Shown: positions 8,734 to 18,246, counted from the first letter of the stretch. The stretch is 64,000 nucleotides of DNA from Lachnospiraceae bacterium (GCA_900753305.1 CAADYR010000126.1:1-64000); one strand, 5' to 3'. The notes: generated from the sequence alone by a model not told the origin. Translations and numbers: made by a program.

Positions 8734-10191
8734 ATGTTAATACCGACATATGAACAGGCAAAACAATACGAAAAAGATTACACTTACGTTCCGGTGTGCA
8801 AGGATATTCTGGCAGATGATGTGACTCCGATCCTGATGCTTCGCAAGCTGGCAGCACTGGATGAACAGTATTTTCTTCTGGAAAGTGTAGAGGGAGGAAA
8901 TTTAGGCAGATATTCATTCCTTGGATATCATCCTAAACTATCCGTATCCTGCAAGAATGGCGTTGTGAAGGTAAAAGAGAACGGAATGGTACGTATCATT
9001 CCTGGAAAACCCAAGGAAGCACTGCAGAGCCTGTTGGCACAGTACCGCTCCCCACAGATAGAAGGACTTCCCACTTTTACAGGCGGGCTGGTAGGGTACT
9101 TCTCCTATGAAATGATCCAGTATGCAGAACCCAAGTTACATATCAAACAAAGTGATGTGAATGATTTTGAACTGATGATGTTCGACAAGCTGCTGGCTTT
9201 TGACCAGGTAATGCATAAGCTGTGCATCATTGTCAATGCCAGAACAGCAGACGGTGAAGCAGGATACAACAGGGCAGTAGAAGAAATTGATGCCTTTATC
9301 GAAACATTGCGCATCACAGAGCCGATTCCCTATGAACAGCCGCCCAAAGCACCGGAGTTTACCTGTAACCTGAGCAAGGAAGAGTATTGCAGCATGGTGG
9401 AAAAGACGAAGCACTATATCAAAGAAGGAGATATCTTTCAGGGAGTTATCTCCAGGCGGTTTGAAGCAGAGTATGATGGCAGTCTCCTGAATGCCTACAG
9501 AGTGCTTAGAACAACGAATCCTTCTCCTTATATGTACTACATGCAGATCAAGGATATGCAGATCGCAGGAACTTCCCCGGAGACAATGGTGAAACTCACC
9601 AATGGGAAGCTGATGACTTTTCCGGTAGCAGGAACGAGACAAAGAGGCAAGAGCATCGAAGAAGATCAGGCATTGGAGAAAGAACTGCTGGCAGATGAGA
9701 AAGAATGTGCCGAGCATAACATGCTGGTAGATCTGGCGAGAAACGATCTGGGGCGAATATCCGAGTACGGTTCCGTCAAAGTAGCTGATTATATGGCAAT
9801 CCACAGATTTTCCAAAGTCATGCATATCGCGAGTACGGTAGTAGGAGATCTGGCAAAGGGTAAGACTTGTGGAGATACAATCGAGGCGCTGCTCCCAGCA
9901 GGAACACTCTCAGGAGCACCCAAATTCAGGGCGTGTGAGATTATCGATGAACTGGAACCGGTAGCCAGAGGGGTATATGGTGGAGCAATCGGTTATATGG
10001 ACTTCAGCGGCAATCTGGATGTGTGCATCGCGATCAGAACTGCTGTGAAGAAGGGCAAGAAAGTATATGTGCAGGCAGGAGCAGGTATTGTAGCAGATTC
10101 CATACCGGAGAACGAATATCAGGAATGTGCGAATAAGGCAGGAGCAGTGATCGAAGCGATCAGGCTGACAGAGGAGGTGTGCAGGGCATGA
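8734..10191 (+). CDS. trpE: Anthranilate synthase component I
   Basis: 485 residues, normal TrpE length. It converts chorismate to anthranilate using ammonia from TrpG. The LLESVEGGNLGRYSFLG segment carries the tryptophan feedback-site serine motif (LLES). The chorismate-binding domain shows GDIFQGVISRRF, AGTSPETMVKL, FPVAGTRQRG and AGTLSGAPKFRA in the usual order. ATG 8734 follows AAGGAGGGC. It is the first gene after the tRNA-Trp T-box and its stop overlaps the trpG start (ATGA), so the two subunits are translationally coupled. Confidence 0.97.
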   Translation: MLIPTYEQAKQYEKDYTYVPVCKDILADDVTPILMLRKLAALDEQYFLLESVEGGNLGRYSFLGYHPKLSVSCKNGVVKVKENGMVRIIPGKPKEALQSLLAQYRSPQIEGLPTFTGGLVGYFSYEMIQYAEPKLHIKQSDVNDFELMMFDKLLAFDQVMHKLCIIVNARTADGEAGYNRAVEEIDAFIETLRITEPIPYEQPPKAPEFTCNLSKEEYCSMVEKTKHYIKEGDIFQGVISRRFEAEYDGSLLNAYRVLRTTNPSPYMYYMQIKDMQIAGTSPETMVKLTNGKLMTFPVAGTRQRGKSIEEDQALEKELLADEKECAEHNMLVDLARNDLGRISEYGSVKVADYMAIHRFSKVMHIASTVVGDLAKGKTCGDTIEALLPAGTLSGAPKFRACEIIDELEPVARGVYGGAIGYMDFSGNLDVCIAIRTAVKKGKKVYVQAGAGIVADSIPENEYQECANKAGAVIEAIRLTEEVCRA

Positions 10192-10766
10192 TATTACTGG
10201 TAGATAATTATGATAGTTTTTCCTTTAATCTGGTACAGGTCATGGGAGAACTGGTAGCAAGCAGAGAGGAATTGAAGGTAATCAGAAATGATGAGTTAAC
10301 GGTATCGGAGATCATGGCATTGGAGCCATCCCACATTGTATTATCTCCGGGACCTGGAAAGCCGGCAGATGCCGGTGTGTGTGAAGCCCTGATCCGTGAG
10401 GTGTTGGAGCACCCCATTCCATTGCTTGGAGTATGTCTGGGGCATCAGGCAATCTGTGAAACACTGGGAGGTAAGATCACTTACGCACCACAGCTTATGC
10501 ATGGTAAGCAAAGTCTGGTCAAAGTAGATGACACAAGCGTCATTTTTAAAGGACTTCCCAAGGAGTTGCAAGTAGCAAGATATCATTCTCTGGTAGCTGA
10601 CAAAAATATGATTCCGGACACTCTGGATATCACGGCAACTGATGAAAAAGGCGAGATCATGGCGGTACAGCACAAGACACTTCCAATCTATGGAGTGCAG
10701 TTCCATCCGGAATCCATTATGACACCGCAAGGCAAAGAAATGATACGAAACTTCGTGACAATATAA
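10188..10766 (+). CDS. trpG: Anthranilate synthase component II (glutamine amidotransferase)
   Basis: 192-residue class I glutamine amidotransferase. It supplies ammonia to TrpE. Conserved parts are VDNYDSFSFNLVQ, the nucleophile elbow LLGVCLGHQAI with its cysteine, and the HPESI segment with the catalytic His and Glu near residue 170. ATG 10188 overlaps the trpE stop and has GAGGAGG 10 nt upstream; a GTG at 10179 is too close to that site. There is no fused TrpD domain. Confidence 0.96.
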   Translation: MILLVDNYDSFSFNLVQVMGELVASREELKVIRNDELTVSEIMALEPSHIVLSPGPGKPADAGVCEALIREVLEHPIPLLGVCLGHQAICETLGGKITYAPQLMHGKQSLVKVDDTSVIFKGLPKELQVARYHSLVADKNMIPDTLDITATDEKGEIMAVQHKTLPIYGVQFHPESIMTPQGKEMIRNFVTI

Positions 10767-10786
10767 AGACAAGGGGGGGCATGACA

Positions 10787-11797
10787 ATGATAGTAGAGGC
10801 AACCAAAAAGGTAGTAGAAAGACAGAATTTAACAGAAGCGGAAGCAGAACAGGTTATGGACGAGATTATGAGCGGCAATGCAGAAGCTGTGAATATGGCG
10901 GCTTTTCTGACAGCACTCCGTATGAAGGGTGAGACAGTTGAGGAGATTACGGCTTTTGCAAAAGGCATGAGAAAACATGGCATCAAGGTTCCTGTACAGG
11001 GAGATGTGCTGGAAATTGTTGGAACCGGCGGAGACGAAGCCAATTCCATTAACATCAGTACCACAGCCAGCATCATTGTTGCAGCAGCGGGCTTCAAGGT
11101 AGCAAAACACGGCAACCGAAGCGTATCCAGTAAGAGCGGTGCAGCAGACTGTCTCGAAGCATTAGGTGTGAAGCTGGATCTGGAACCTGAGAAAAATGCG
11201 CAAGTATTGGAAAAAGCCAATATCTGTTTCATGTTTGCACAGAAATATCATGCAGCCATGCGTTTCGTAGGTCCGGTCCGCAAAGCACTGGGAATCAGAA
11301 CCGTATTCAATATTCTGGGACCACTTGCCAATCCGGCAGGAGCTAACGTAGAACTGCTTGGTGTATACAGTGAGGAACTGGTAGAACCGATGGCACATGT
11401 ACTTGATAAATTAGGTGTGAAACGTGCACTGGTCGTATATGGTCAGGACAGACTGGATGAGATCTCACTGAGCGCGCCCACTACAGTCATGGAAGTAAAT
11501 CATGGTACTTTCACCAGATATGAACTGACACCGGAACAATTCGGCATGAAGAGATGTGATAAGAGTGAACTGGTAGGCGGTGATGGTGCAGCGAATGCAA
11601 AGATCACAGAAAGCATCCTCAAAGGAGAGTGTAAGGATGCCAAGGCAGAGGCAGTCATTCTTAATGCAGGAGCAGGCATCTATCTGATGGGAGGTGCAGA
11701 TACCATAGCAGAGGGCATAGCCATTGCCAGAGAGACGATCACAAATGGCAAGGCGTATGAGAAGCTGCAGCAGTTTGTAGCACTTACCAATGCGTAA
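10787..11797 (+). CDS. trpD: Anthranilate phosphoribosyltransferase
   Basis: About 336 residues. It transfers phosphoribose from PRPP to anthranilate. The glycine-rich PRPP loop GTGGDEANSINIST, the KHGNRSVSSKSGAAD segment and RTVFNILGPLANPA are all intact. ATG 10787 is preferred over ATG 10781 because the GGGGGGG tract (10773-10779) gives a normal spacing only for the former, and the product then begins MIVEATKKVV as in relatives. The gene lies 20 bp after trpG. Confidence 0.96.
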   Translation: MIVEATKKVVERQNLTEAEAEQVMDEIMSGNAEAVNMAAFLTALRMKGETVEEITAFAKGMRKHGIKVPVQGDVLEIVGTGGDEANSINISTTASIIVAAAGFKVAKHGNRSVSSKSGAADCLEALGVKLDLEPEKNAQVLEKANICFMFAQKYHAAMRFVGPVRKALGIRTVFNILGPLANPAGANVELLGVYSEELVEPMAHVLDKLGVKRALVVYGQDRLDEISLSAPTTVMEVNHGTFTRYELTPEQFGMKRCDKSELVGGDGAANAKITESILKGECKDAKAEAVILNAGAGIYLMGGADTIAEGIAIARETITNGKAYEKLQQFVALTNA

Positions 11798-11813
11798 AGG
11801 AGACAAAACAAGT

Positions 11814-12608
11814 ATGATATTGGATGATTTGGCAGCAGCAACGCGGGCGAGAGTTGAGAGAAAAAAGGCACAGATCCCATTAGAAACAGTAAAGGCACAG
11901 GCGCAGACCCTTGCACGGCAGGAGAGTCACTTTACCTTTCCTTTTGAACAGGCAATCGCAAAGGATGATATCAGCTTCATCTGCGAGGTGAAAAAGGCAT
12001 CTCCGTCAAAAGGCATCATAGCAGAGTATTTTCCCTATCTGGACATAGCAAAGGACTATGAAAAGGCAGGAGCAGACTGCATTTCCGTACTGACAGAAAC
12101 AGATTACTTCAAAGGTGAGGACAGATTCTTAAAGGAGATCAATGACACAGTACAGATTCCGACTATCAGAAAGGATTTCATCATTGATGAGTATATGATC
12201 TATGAAGCTAAACTGCTGGGAGCCTCCTGTGTACTGTTGATCGCAGCACTGCTGGATACCGAAACGATCAGACAGTACAAGTCAATCTGTGATGATCTGG
12301 GATTGTCGGCTCTGGTAGAAGCCCATGATGAGGCAGAGATAGCCGGAGCCATAGCAGCAGGAGCCAGAATGATAGGTGTGAACAATCGTAATCTCAAGGA
12401 TTTTACAGTAGATATTCATAATAGTACGAGATTGAGAGAGCTTGTTCCAAAAGATATCTTGTTTATTGCAGAAAGCGGCATCAAAACAGCCGATGATATT
12501 CAGGTATTACGGGATGCAGGCGTGAATGGAGTGCTGATCGGAGAGACACTGATGCGTAGTCCCGACAAGGCACAGATGCTGGATATGCTTCGTGGAAAGG
12601 TGAGATAA
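11814..12608 (+). CDS. trpC: Indole-3-glycerol phosphate synthase
   Basis: 264-residue TIM-barrel enzyme that closes the indole ring of CdRP. CEVKKASPSKGII contains the catalytic lysine region, RKDFIIDEYMIYEA the second lysine strand, and VNNRNLKDF and FIAESGI complete the phosphate-binding face. ATG 11814 is chosen because AAAGGAGACAAA lies upstream; the longer frame from 11790 would overlap trpD and adds an atypical N-terminus. It is followed 5 bp later by the trpF-trpB fusion. Confidence 0.95.
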   Translation: MILDDLAAATRARVERKKAQIPLETVKAQAQTLARQESHFTFPFEQAIAKDDISFICEVKKASPSKGIIAEYFPYLDIAKDYEKAGADCISVLTETDYFKGEDRFLKEINDTVQIPTIRKDFIIDEYMIYEAKLLGASCVLLIAALLDTETIRQYKSICDDLGLSALVEAHDEAEIAGAIAAGARMIGVNNRNLKDFTVDIHNSTRLRELVPKDILFIAESGIKTADDIQVLRDAGVNGVLIGETLMRSPDKAQMLDMLRGKVR

Positions 12609-12613
12609 CAGCT

Positions 12614-14461
12614 ATGCCGAAGGTAAAAATATGTGGATTAAAGACATTGGAAGATGTGGCAATTGTCAATAAGTACCGTCCTGACTATATCGGATTTGTA
12701 TTTGCTCCGACCAAACGTTTCGTGACAGATGAACAGGCACTTGCCATGAAAAAGGCATTACTTCCACAGATTCAGGCGGTAGGGGTATTTGTCAATGAGC
12801 CGATAGAACATATCCTGTCACTGTGCAGGCAGGGGATCATTGATATGATACAACTGCATGGGGATGAAACAGAAGAGTATATCACAGAGATCCAAAGCAA
12901 AACTGACACTCCTGTCATAAAAGCAGTCAGAGTACAGACCAGTGAACAAATAAGCAGTATGGTTACGCCTTTGGCAGAATATATGCTCTTTGATACCTAT
13001 AAGAAAGATGCCTATGGTGGAAGCGGAGAGCGTTTCCCATTGGAAATCCTGCAGCGAAGTTTAAGAGAGCAGGAAAGAACCGGTGCTGTGATGCAGCCCT
13101 TTTTCCTGGCGGGAGGACTGACACCGGAAAACATAGAAGAAGTGTTGGGAGAACAGGATTGTTATTGCGTTGATGTCAGTACCGGAGTGGAAACAGATGG
13201 ACACAAGGATGAAGCGAAGGTACGGGATTTGATAGAAAAAATAAGACAGACTACTGAAAGGAAGGATACGATGGAACAGAAAAAAGGAAGATATGGATTA
13301 TACGGTGGACAGTATATTCCGGAGACTTTGATACCGGCGGTCAATGAGGTGGAAAAGGCATACGAATATTATAAGAATGATCCACAGTTCAAACAGGAAT
13401 TACATGATCTTTTGACTAAATATGCGGGCAGACCATCACTGCTTTATTATGCAGAGAAAATGACAAAGGATCTGGGTGGAGCAAAGATCTATCTGAAACG
13501 TGAAGATCTGAACCATACAGGTTCTCATAAGATCAACAACGTATTAGGACAGGTGCTGCTTGCCAAGAAGATGGGTAAGACCAGGGTTATAGCAGAGACA
13601 GGAGCCGGTCAGCATGGTGTGGCAACAGCGACTGCAGCAGCCCTTATGGATATGGAATGTGAGATATTCATGGGAAAAGAAGATACAGACAGACAGGTGC
13701 TCAACTGTTATCGAATGGAGCTTCTGGGCGCAAAGGTGCATCCTGTAACTTCAGGTACTATGACCCTCAAGGATGCAGTAAATGAAACGATGCGTGAATG
13801 GGCTTCCAGAATGGATGATACACTCTATGTTCTGGGTTCTGTTATGGGACCACATCCTTTTCCCATGATCGTGCGTGATTTCCAGAAGATTATTGGAGAA
13901 GAGATCAAGGAGCAGTTGCAGGAGGCAGAGGGTAAATTGCCGGATGCCGTGATCGCATGTGTAGGCGGAGGCAGCAATGCAATGGGTGCCTTTTATGAAT
14001 TTATTCCTGACACAAGTGTCAGATTAATTGGCTGTGAGGCAGCAGGACTGGGCGTGAACAACCCTAAAAATGCAGCAACGATTGCAAACGGAAGTATTGG
14101 TATTTTCCATGGCATGAAGTCATATTTCTGCCAGAATGAATATGGACAGATTGCACCGGTATATTCTATTTCAGCAGGACTGGATTATCCGGGAATCGGA
14201 CCGGAGCATGCAAATCTCTATGAGACAGGCAGAGCACAGTATGTTCCTATCACGGACGAAGAAGCGGTAGAAGCATTTGAGTATTTATCCAGAACAGAGG
14301 GAATCATTCCTGCCATTGAGAGCGCACATGCAGTTGCTTATGGTAAGAAGCTGGCACCGACTATGGATAAAAACCAGATTATTGTAATTAATATTTCAGG
14401 ACGCGGCGATAAGGACGTAGCAGCCATCGCCAGATACAGGGGGGTAGAGATTTTTGACTAG
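12614..14461 (+). CDS. trpFB: Fused phosphoribosylanthranilate isomerase / tryptophan synthase beta chain
   Basis: One uninterrupted frame of 615 residues. Residues 1 to about 215 are TrpF: KICGLKTLEDV with the catalytic cysteine, GFVFAPTKRFV, and DVSTGVE at the end of the barrel. Residues from about 220 are TrpB: GRYGLYGGQYIPE, the PLP lysine in HTGSHKINN, the GGGSNAMGAFYEF phosphate loop and the final HAVAYGKK. The junction at 13254-13273 keeps a good ribosome site, GAAAGGAAGG, followed by an in-frame ATG at 13271, so free TrpB could also be made. TrpF catalyses the step before IGPS, TrpB the last step with TrpA. Confidence 0.93.
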   Translation: MPKVKICGLKTLEDVAIVNKYRPDYIGFVFAPTKRFVTDEQALAMKKALLPQIQAVGVFVNEPIEHILSLCRQGIIDMIQLHGDETEEYITEIQSKTDTPVIKAVRVQTSEQISSMVTPLAEYMLFDTYKKDAYGGSGERFPLEILQRSLREQERTGAVMQPFFLAGGLTPENIEEVLGEQDCYCVDVSTGVETDGHKDEAKVRDLIEKIRQTTERKDTMEQKKGRYGLYGGQYIPETLIPAVNEVEKAYEYYKNDPQFKQELHDLLTKYAGRPSLLYYAEKMTKDLGGAKIYLKREDLNHTGSHKINNVLGQVLLAKKMGKTRVIAETGAGQHGVATATAAALMDMECEIFMGKEDTDRQVLNCYRMELLGAKVHPVTSGTMTLKDAVNETMREWASRMDDTLYVLGSVMGPHPFPMIVRDFQKIIGEEIKEQLQEAEGKLPDAVIACVGGGSNAMGAFYEFIPDTSVRLIGCEAAGLGVNNPKNAATIANGSIGIFHGMKSYFCQNEYGQIAPVYSISAGLDYPGIGPEHANLYETGRAQYVPITDEEAVEAFEYLSRTEGIIPAIESAHAVAYGKKLAPTMDKNQIIVINISGRGDKDVAAIARYRGVEIFD

Positions 14462-15233
14462 GATACAGAAAGCATTTGAAAATAAAAAGGCATTTATCGC
14501 CTTTGTAACAGGGGGCGACCCTGATGTGGAAACAACGAAGAAGCTGATTCCTGCAATGGCAGCGGCAGGTGCAGACCTGATCGAGATCGGTATTCCTTTC
14601 TCAGACCCGATCGCGGAAGGCGTAGTTATTCAGGAAGCAGATGTACGTGCATTAAGTGCAGGTACTACGACAGATGATTTATTCGATATGGTAAAGGAAG
14701 TGCGCAAGGAGACAGATGTGCCACTGGTATTCATGACCTATATGAATCCGGTGTATACCTATGGAACAGAACGCTTTATGAAGAAATGTGCAGAGTGCGG
14801 AATTGATGGCGTGATCATCCCGGATGTGCCCTTTGAAGAGAATGACGAAGTCAGCGGCGCATGTGAGGCAGCAGGTGTTGATCTGATCTCCATGATTGCA
14901 CCTACTTCCAAAGAACGTATCCATATGATCGCCAGACAGGCAAAGGGCTTCCTCTACTGTGTATCTTCACTGGGAGTAACCGGTGTCAGAAGTCAGATCA
15001 CGACTGATATTCATGCCATGGTAGAGCAGGTAAAACAGGTATCTGATATTCCATGCGCGATCGGTTTTGGAATTTCCACGCCCCAACAGGCATATGAAAT
15101 GGCAGCCAAGGCGGATGGTGCTATTGTAGGCAGTGCTATTGTCAAGATCGTGGCTCAATACGGCAAAGACTGCATCCAGCCGGTGTGCGATTACGTGAAA
15201 GAAATGAAAGCAGCAGTAGAGCGTGCACAATAG
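14454..15233 (+). CDS. trpA: Tryptophan synthase alpha chain
   Basis: 259-residue TIM barrel that cleaves indole-3-glycerol phosphate and passes indole to TrpB. The catalytic Glu and Asp lie in DLIEIGIPFSDPIAEG; VIIPDVPFEE and GFGISTPQQA are the other conserved loops. The start is TTG at 14454, overlapping the trpB stop by 8 nt, with AGGGGGG upstream. The resulting N-terminus, MTRIQKAFENKKAFIAF, fits the family closely. It is the last gene of the operon. No clear terminator follows, only an AT-rich stretch with a promoter for the next gene. Confidence 0.95.
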   Translation: MTRIQKAFENKKAFIAFVTGGDPDVETTKKLIPAMAAAGADLIEIGIPFSDPIAEGVVIQEADVRALSAGTTTDDLFDMVKEVRKETDVPLVFMTYMNPVYTYGTERFMKKCAECGIDGVIIPDVPFEENDEVSGACEAAGVDLISMIAPTSKERIHMIARQAKGFLYCVSSLGVTGVRSQITTDIHAMVEQVKQVSDIPCAIGFGISTPQQAYEMAAKADGAIVGSAIVKIVAQYGKDCIQPVCDYVKEMKAAVERAQ

Positions 15234-15248
15234 AATTTCGAAAAAAGG

Positions 15249-15276
15249 TTGTATTTCGTCCAGTATATGGTAAAAT
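15249..15276 (+). promoter_or_regulatory. Probable promoter of the UDP-glucose dehydrogenase gene
   Basis: TTGTAT (15249-15254), a 16-bp spacer and TAAAAT (15271-15276) lie 38 bp before the start codon. Confidence 0.5.
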
Positions 15277-15313
15277 ATAAATAGCATACGGACATGACGA
15301 TAAGGAGAAAATC

Positions 15314-16564
15314 ATGAGAGAATTTAAAGATCTGAAAATTGCTGTTGCTGGTGCGGGATACGTTGGGCTTTCTATCGCAACACTGTTAAGCCAGCACCAT
15401 AAAGTAACAGCAGTTGATATTATTCCTGAGAAGGTGGAGTTGCTCAACAGCAGAAAATCTCCGATCCAGGACGAATATATTGAGAAATATCTGGCAGAAA
15501 AGGAACTTGATCTGACAGCAACGCTGGATGCCAAAGAAGCATACAGTGATGCTGATTTTGTTGTAATTGCGGCTCCGACCAATTATGACAGTAAGAAAAA
15601 TTTCTTTGATACTTCGGCTGTTGAGGCTGTGATCAAGCTGGTAATTGAGTGTAACCCGGATGCGATCATGGTCATTAAATCCACGATTCCTGTTGGATTT
15701 ACTGCATCTGTCCGTGAAAAATACCACTGTGACAATATCATCTTCAGTCCTGAGTTTCTGCGTGAAAGCAAGGCACTTTATGATAATCTGTATCCAAGCC
15801 GTATCATTGTAGGTACAGATGTGGAAAATGCCAGACTGGTAAAGGCTGCACATACTTTTGCAGAACTTTTGCAGGAGGGTGCGATCAAAGAAGATATTGA
15901 TACACTGTTCATGGGATTTACGGAGGCAGAAGCAGTTAAGTTATTTGCCAATACTTATCTGGCATTGCGTGTTAGCTACTTTAATGAGTTGGATACCTAT
16001 GCAGAGATGAAGGGACTCAACACGAAGCAGATCATTGATGGTGTCTGCCTGGACCCGCGTATCGGTACACATTATAACAATCCAAGCTTTGGCTATGGAG
16101 GATACTGTCTGCCTAAGGATACGAAGCAGCTGCTTGCCAACTATGCAGATGTTCCGGAGAATCTGATCGAAGCGATCGTCGATTCCAACCGTACCCGTAA
16201 GGATTTCATAGCGGATCGGGTACTGGAGATCGCAGGCGCATATGAAGCAAATGACAGTTGGGATGAGGGCAAGGAGAAGGAAGTTGTAGTTGGTGTATAT
16301 CGTCTGACGATGAAGAGCAACAGCGATAATTTCCGTCAGAGTTCCATTCAGGGTGTTATGAAGCGTATCAAAGCCAAGGGTGCAACAGTGATCATCTATG
16401 AACCAACACTTAAGGATGGTGATACATTCTTTGGAAGTAAGGTCATAAATGATCTGGATGAGTTCAAAAAGCAAAGTCAGGCTATTATTGCCAATCGTTA
16501 TGATAAGAGTCTGGATGACGTAAAAGATAAAGTATATACACGTGATCTTTTCCAGCGTGATTAG
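15314..16564 (+). CDS. ugd: UDP-glucose 6-dehydrogenase (nucleotide-sugar dehydrogenase)
   Basis: 416 residues. It oxidises UDP-glucose twice to UDP-glucuronate with NAD+. The N-terminal Rossmann motif is VAGAGYVGLSIATLL, the middle domain has FSPEFLRESKALYDN, and the catalytic cysteine (about residue 265) lies in FGYGGYCLPKDTKQL. The C-terminal UDP-binding domain is complete. ATG 15314 follows AAGGAGAAAATC. It stands alone between trpA and a strong terminator, but UDP-glucuronate is a common precursor for the polysaccharide genes found from 23.7 kb. UDP-glucose is inferred from family similarity; a related UDP-sugar cannot be ruled out. Confidence 0.9.
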   Translation: MREFKDLKIAVAGAGYVGLSIATLLSQHHKVTAVDIIPEKVELLNSRKSPIQDEYIEKYLAEKELDLTATLDAKEAYSDADFVVIAAPTNYDSKKNFFDTSAVEAVIKLVIECNPDAIMVIKSTIPVGFTASVREKYHCDNIIFSPEFLRESKALYDNLYPSRIIVGTDVENARLVKAAHTFAELLQEGAIKEDIDTLFMGFTEAEAVKLFANTYLALRVSYFNELDTYAEMKGLNTKQIIDGVCLDPRIGTHYNNPSFGYGGYCLPKDTKQLLANYADVPENLIEAIVDSNRTRKDFIADRVLEIAGAYEANDSWDEGKEKEVVVGVYRLTMKSNSDNFRQSSIQGVMKRIKAKGATVIIYEPTLKDGDTFFGSKVINDLDEFKKQSQAIIANRYDKSLDDVKDKVYTRDLFQRD

Positions 16565-16580
16565 GGAGCGTGCATCAGAA

Positions 16581-16609
16581 AGGGACATCATATTTGATGT
16601 CTCTTTTTG
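16581..16609 (+). terminator. Terminator after ugd
   Basis: AGGGACATCA (16581-16590) and TGATGTCTCT (16595-16604) form a 10-bp stem with a TATT loop, followed by TTTTT. Confidence 0.88.
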
Positions 16610-16724
16610 TGTGGAAAGCATAGAAAACATCACCATATTTATTTGACTACATAAAATAATTGTGCATAGTGTACAAAAACAAACGTCTTCACTTTATACT
16701 TTTGACAAAAATGTAATTTGAGGG

Positions 16725-16756
16725 TTGTAATTCATTCGTCATAATGATATTATAAT
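16725..16756 (+). promoter_or_regulatory. Promoter of the maltodextrin operon
   Basis: TTGTAA (16725-16730) and TATTATAAT (16748-16756) give a plausible promoter with 17-bp spacing to TATTAT. TTGACA at 16702 is an alternative -35. The paired operators lie directly downstream. Confidence 0.5.
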
Positions 16757-16766
16757 CTTGCAAATC

Positions 16767-16802
16767 GGAAACGTTACCGATATCGATACCGACAACGTTT
16801 CC
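16767..16802. promoter_or_regulatory. Paired LacI-type operators of the maltodextrin operon
   Basis: GGAAACGTTACC (16767-16778) and GACAACGTTTCC (16791-16802) are mirror copies of a LacI-family half-site arrangement with AACGTT cores 24 bp apart. The palindrome CGATATCG (16778-16785) lies between them. They lie just after the -10, the usual place for repression. The LacI-family regulator encoded at the end of the operon is the likely binder; CcpA-type control is an alternative because the boxes also resemble cre sites. Confidence 0.7.
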
Positions 16803-16839
16803 ACATGGGGTTCAATAAAAGAAGGAAAGAGGTATTTTT

Positions 16840-18246
16840 ATGAGAAAGAAGTTATTAAGTGCTTTACTTGGAACAACTATGGTTGTATCTATGCTTGCAG
16901 GCTGCGGCAGCAGTGCTGACACAAGTACATCACAGGACACAACAACACAGGAGCAGAAGGAAACTACTGCAGCAACAACAGAAACAGCAGCTACAGAGAG
17001 TGCAGCCGCTGAAACATCAGGAACAGGCAAGGTATATTATTTGAACTTTAAGCCGGAGCAGGCTGATGACTGGAAGAATCTGGCAGCCAAGTATACAGAG
17101 GAGACAGGAGTGCAGGTTGATGTTGAGACAGCAGCTTCCGGTACATATGAATCTACATTGAAATCAGAAATCGCCAAGACAGATGCACCTACTCTTTTCC
17201 AGGTAAACGGGCCAGTAGGACTTGCAACATGGAAGGATTACTGCTATGACCTGTCTGGTACAGACGTATATTCTCAGTTGAAGAGTGATGATTTTGCATT
17301 AAAGGATGGCGATGCAACTCTTGGTATCGCATATGTAGTAGAAACTTATGGTATCATCTACAATGCAGATATCTTAAATGATTATTTTACAAAAGATTAT
17401 GCAGTTGTTACAAGCGTAGATGAGATCAATTCATTTGATAAGTTAAAGGCAGTAGCCGACAGCATTCAGGAGAACAAGGATGATCTGGGTGTAAAGGGAG
17501 CTTTCACATCAGCAGGTATGGATTCAAGTTCTGACTGGAGATTCAAGACACATCTTGCTAATCTTCCTATTTACTATGAATACAAGGCAGACGGCATCAG
17601 CTCAACAGATGCAATCAAGGGAACATACCTTGATAACTACAAGGCAATCTGGGATTTATATATTACAGATTCCACATGCGCACCTACAGTACTTTCCAGT
17701 AAGACTGGTGAAGATGCAACAGCAGAATTCGCTCTTGGCGAGGCAGTATTCTATCAAAATGGTACATGGGCTTATTCGGATCTGAGTAACAATGGCATGG
17801 CAGATGACTCTCTTGGAATGCTTCCTATTTACATCGGAGCAGAAGGCGAAGAAAATCAGGGACTTTGTACAGGTAGTGAAAACTACTGGTGTGTAAATAA
17901 GAATGCATCCGCAGAGGATATTCAGGCAACACTTGATTTCCTGAACTGGGTTGTAACATCTGATGAAGGATGTACTGCACTTTCACAGGATATGGGATTT
18001 GTTTGCCCATTCAAGGCATTTGACAATTATCCTGCAACCAATCCTCTGATCAACATTGCAAATGAATATGTATCCAGCGGCAAAAATTCTGTAGCATGGA
18101 CATTTACTACAATGCCTTCTGAAGAGTGGAAGAATGGTGTAGGAAGTGCTCTGTTAGAGTATGCACAGGGTACAGGTGACTGGGATGCAGTTGTTTCAGC
18201 ATTCGTTGATGGCTGGGCAACAGAGTATGCAGCAGCTAACAATTAA
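16840..18246 (+). CDS. ABC transporter sugar-binding lipoprotein (maltodextrin type)
   Basis: 468 residues. A lipoprotein signal (MVVSMLAGC) places the acylated cysteine at residue 22, followed by a Thr/Gln/Ala-rich linker of about 45 residues. The body is a family 1 solute-binding protein (YYLNFKPEQADDWKNLAAKY; later ALGEAVFYQNGTWAYSDL). It should capture maltose or maltodextrins and deliver them to the two permeases that follow. The ligand is inferred from malQ in the same operon. No ATPase gene is present, so a shared MsmK/MsmX-type ATPase elsewhere is expected. A stem-loop follows, consistent with higher expression of the binding protein. Confidence 0.9.
   Translation: MRKKLLSALLGTTMVVSMLAGCGSSADTSTSQDTTTQEQKETTAATTETAATESAAAETSGTGKVYYLNFKPEQADDWKNLAAKYTEETGVQVDVETAASGTYESTLKSEIAKTDAPTLFQVNGPVGLATWKDYCYDLSGTDVYSQLKSDDFALKDGDATLGIAYVVETYGIIYNADILNDYFTKDYAVVTSVDEINSFDKLKAVADSIQENKDDLGVKGAFTSAGMDSSSDWRFKTHLANLPIYYEYKADGISSTDAIKGTYLDNYKAIWDLYITDSTCAPTVLSSKTGEDATAEFALGEAVFYQNGTWAYSDLSNNGMADDSLGMLPIYIGAEGEENQGLCTGSENYWCVNKNASAEDIQATLDFLNWVVTSDEGCTALSQDMGFVCPFKAFDNYPATNPLINIANEYVSSGKNSVAWTFTTMPSEEWKNGVGSALLEYAQGTGDWDAVVSAFVDGWATEYAAANN

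Noticed and set aside
9136..9825. Long open frame (229 codons) on the minus strand inside trpE
   Set aside because: It is fully antisense to an intact, well-conserved trpE and has no recognisable protein features.
15941..16636. Minus-strand open frame of 231 codons
   Set aside because: It overlaps the conserved ugd gene for most of its length and has shadow-like composition.
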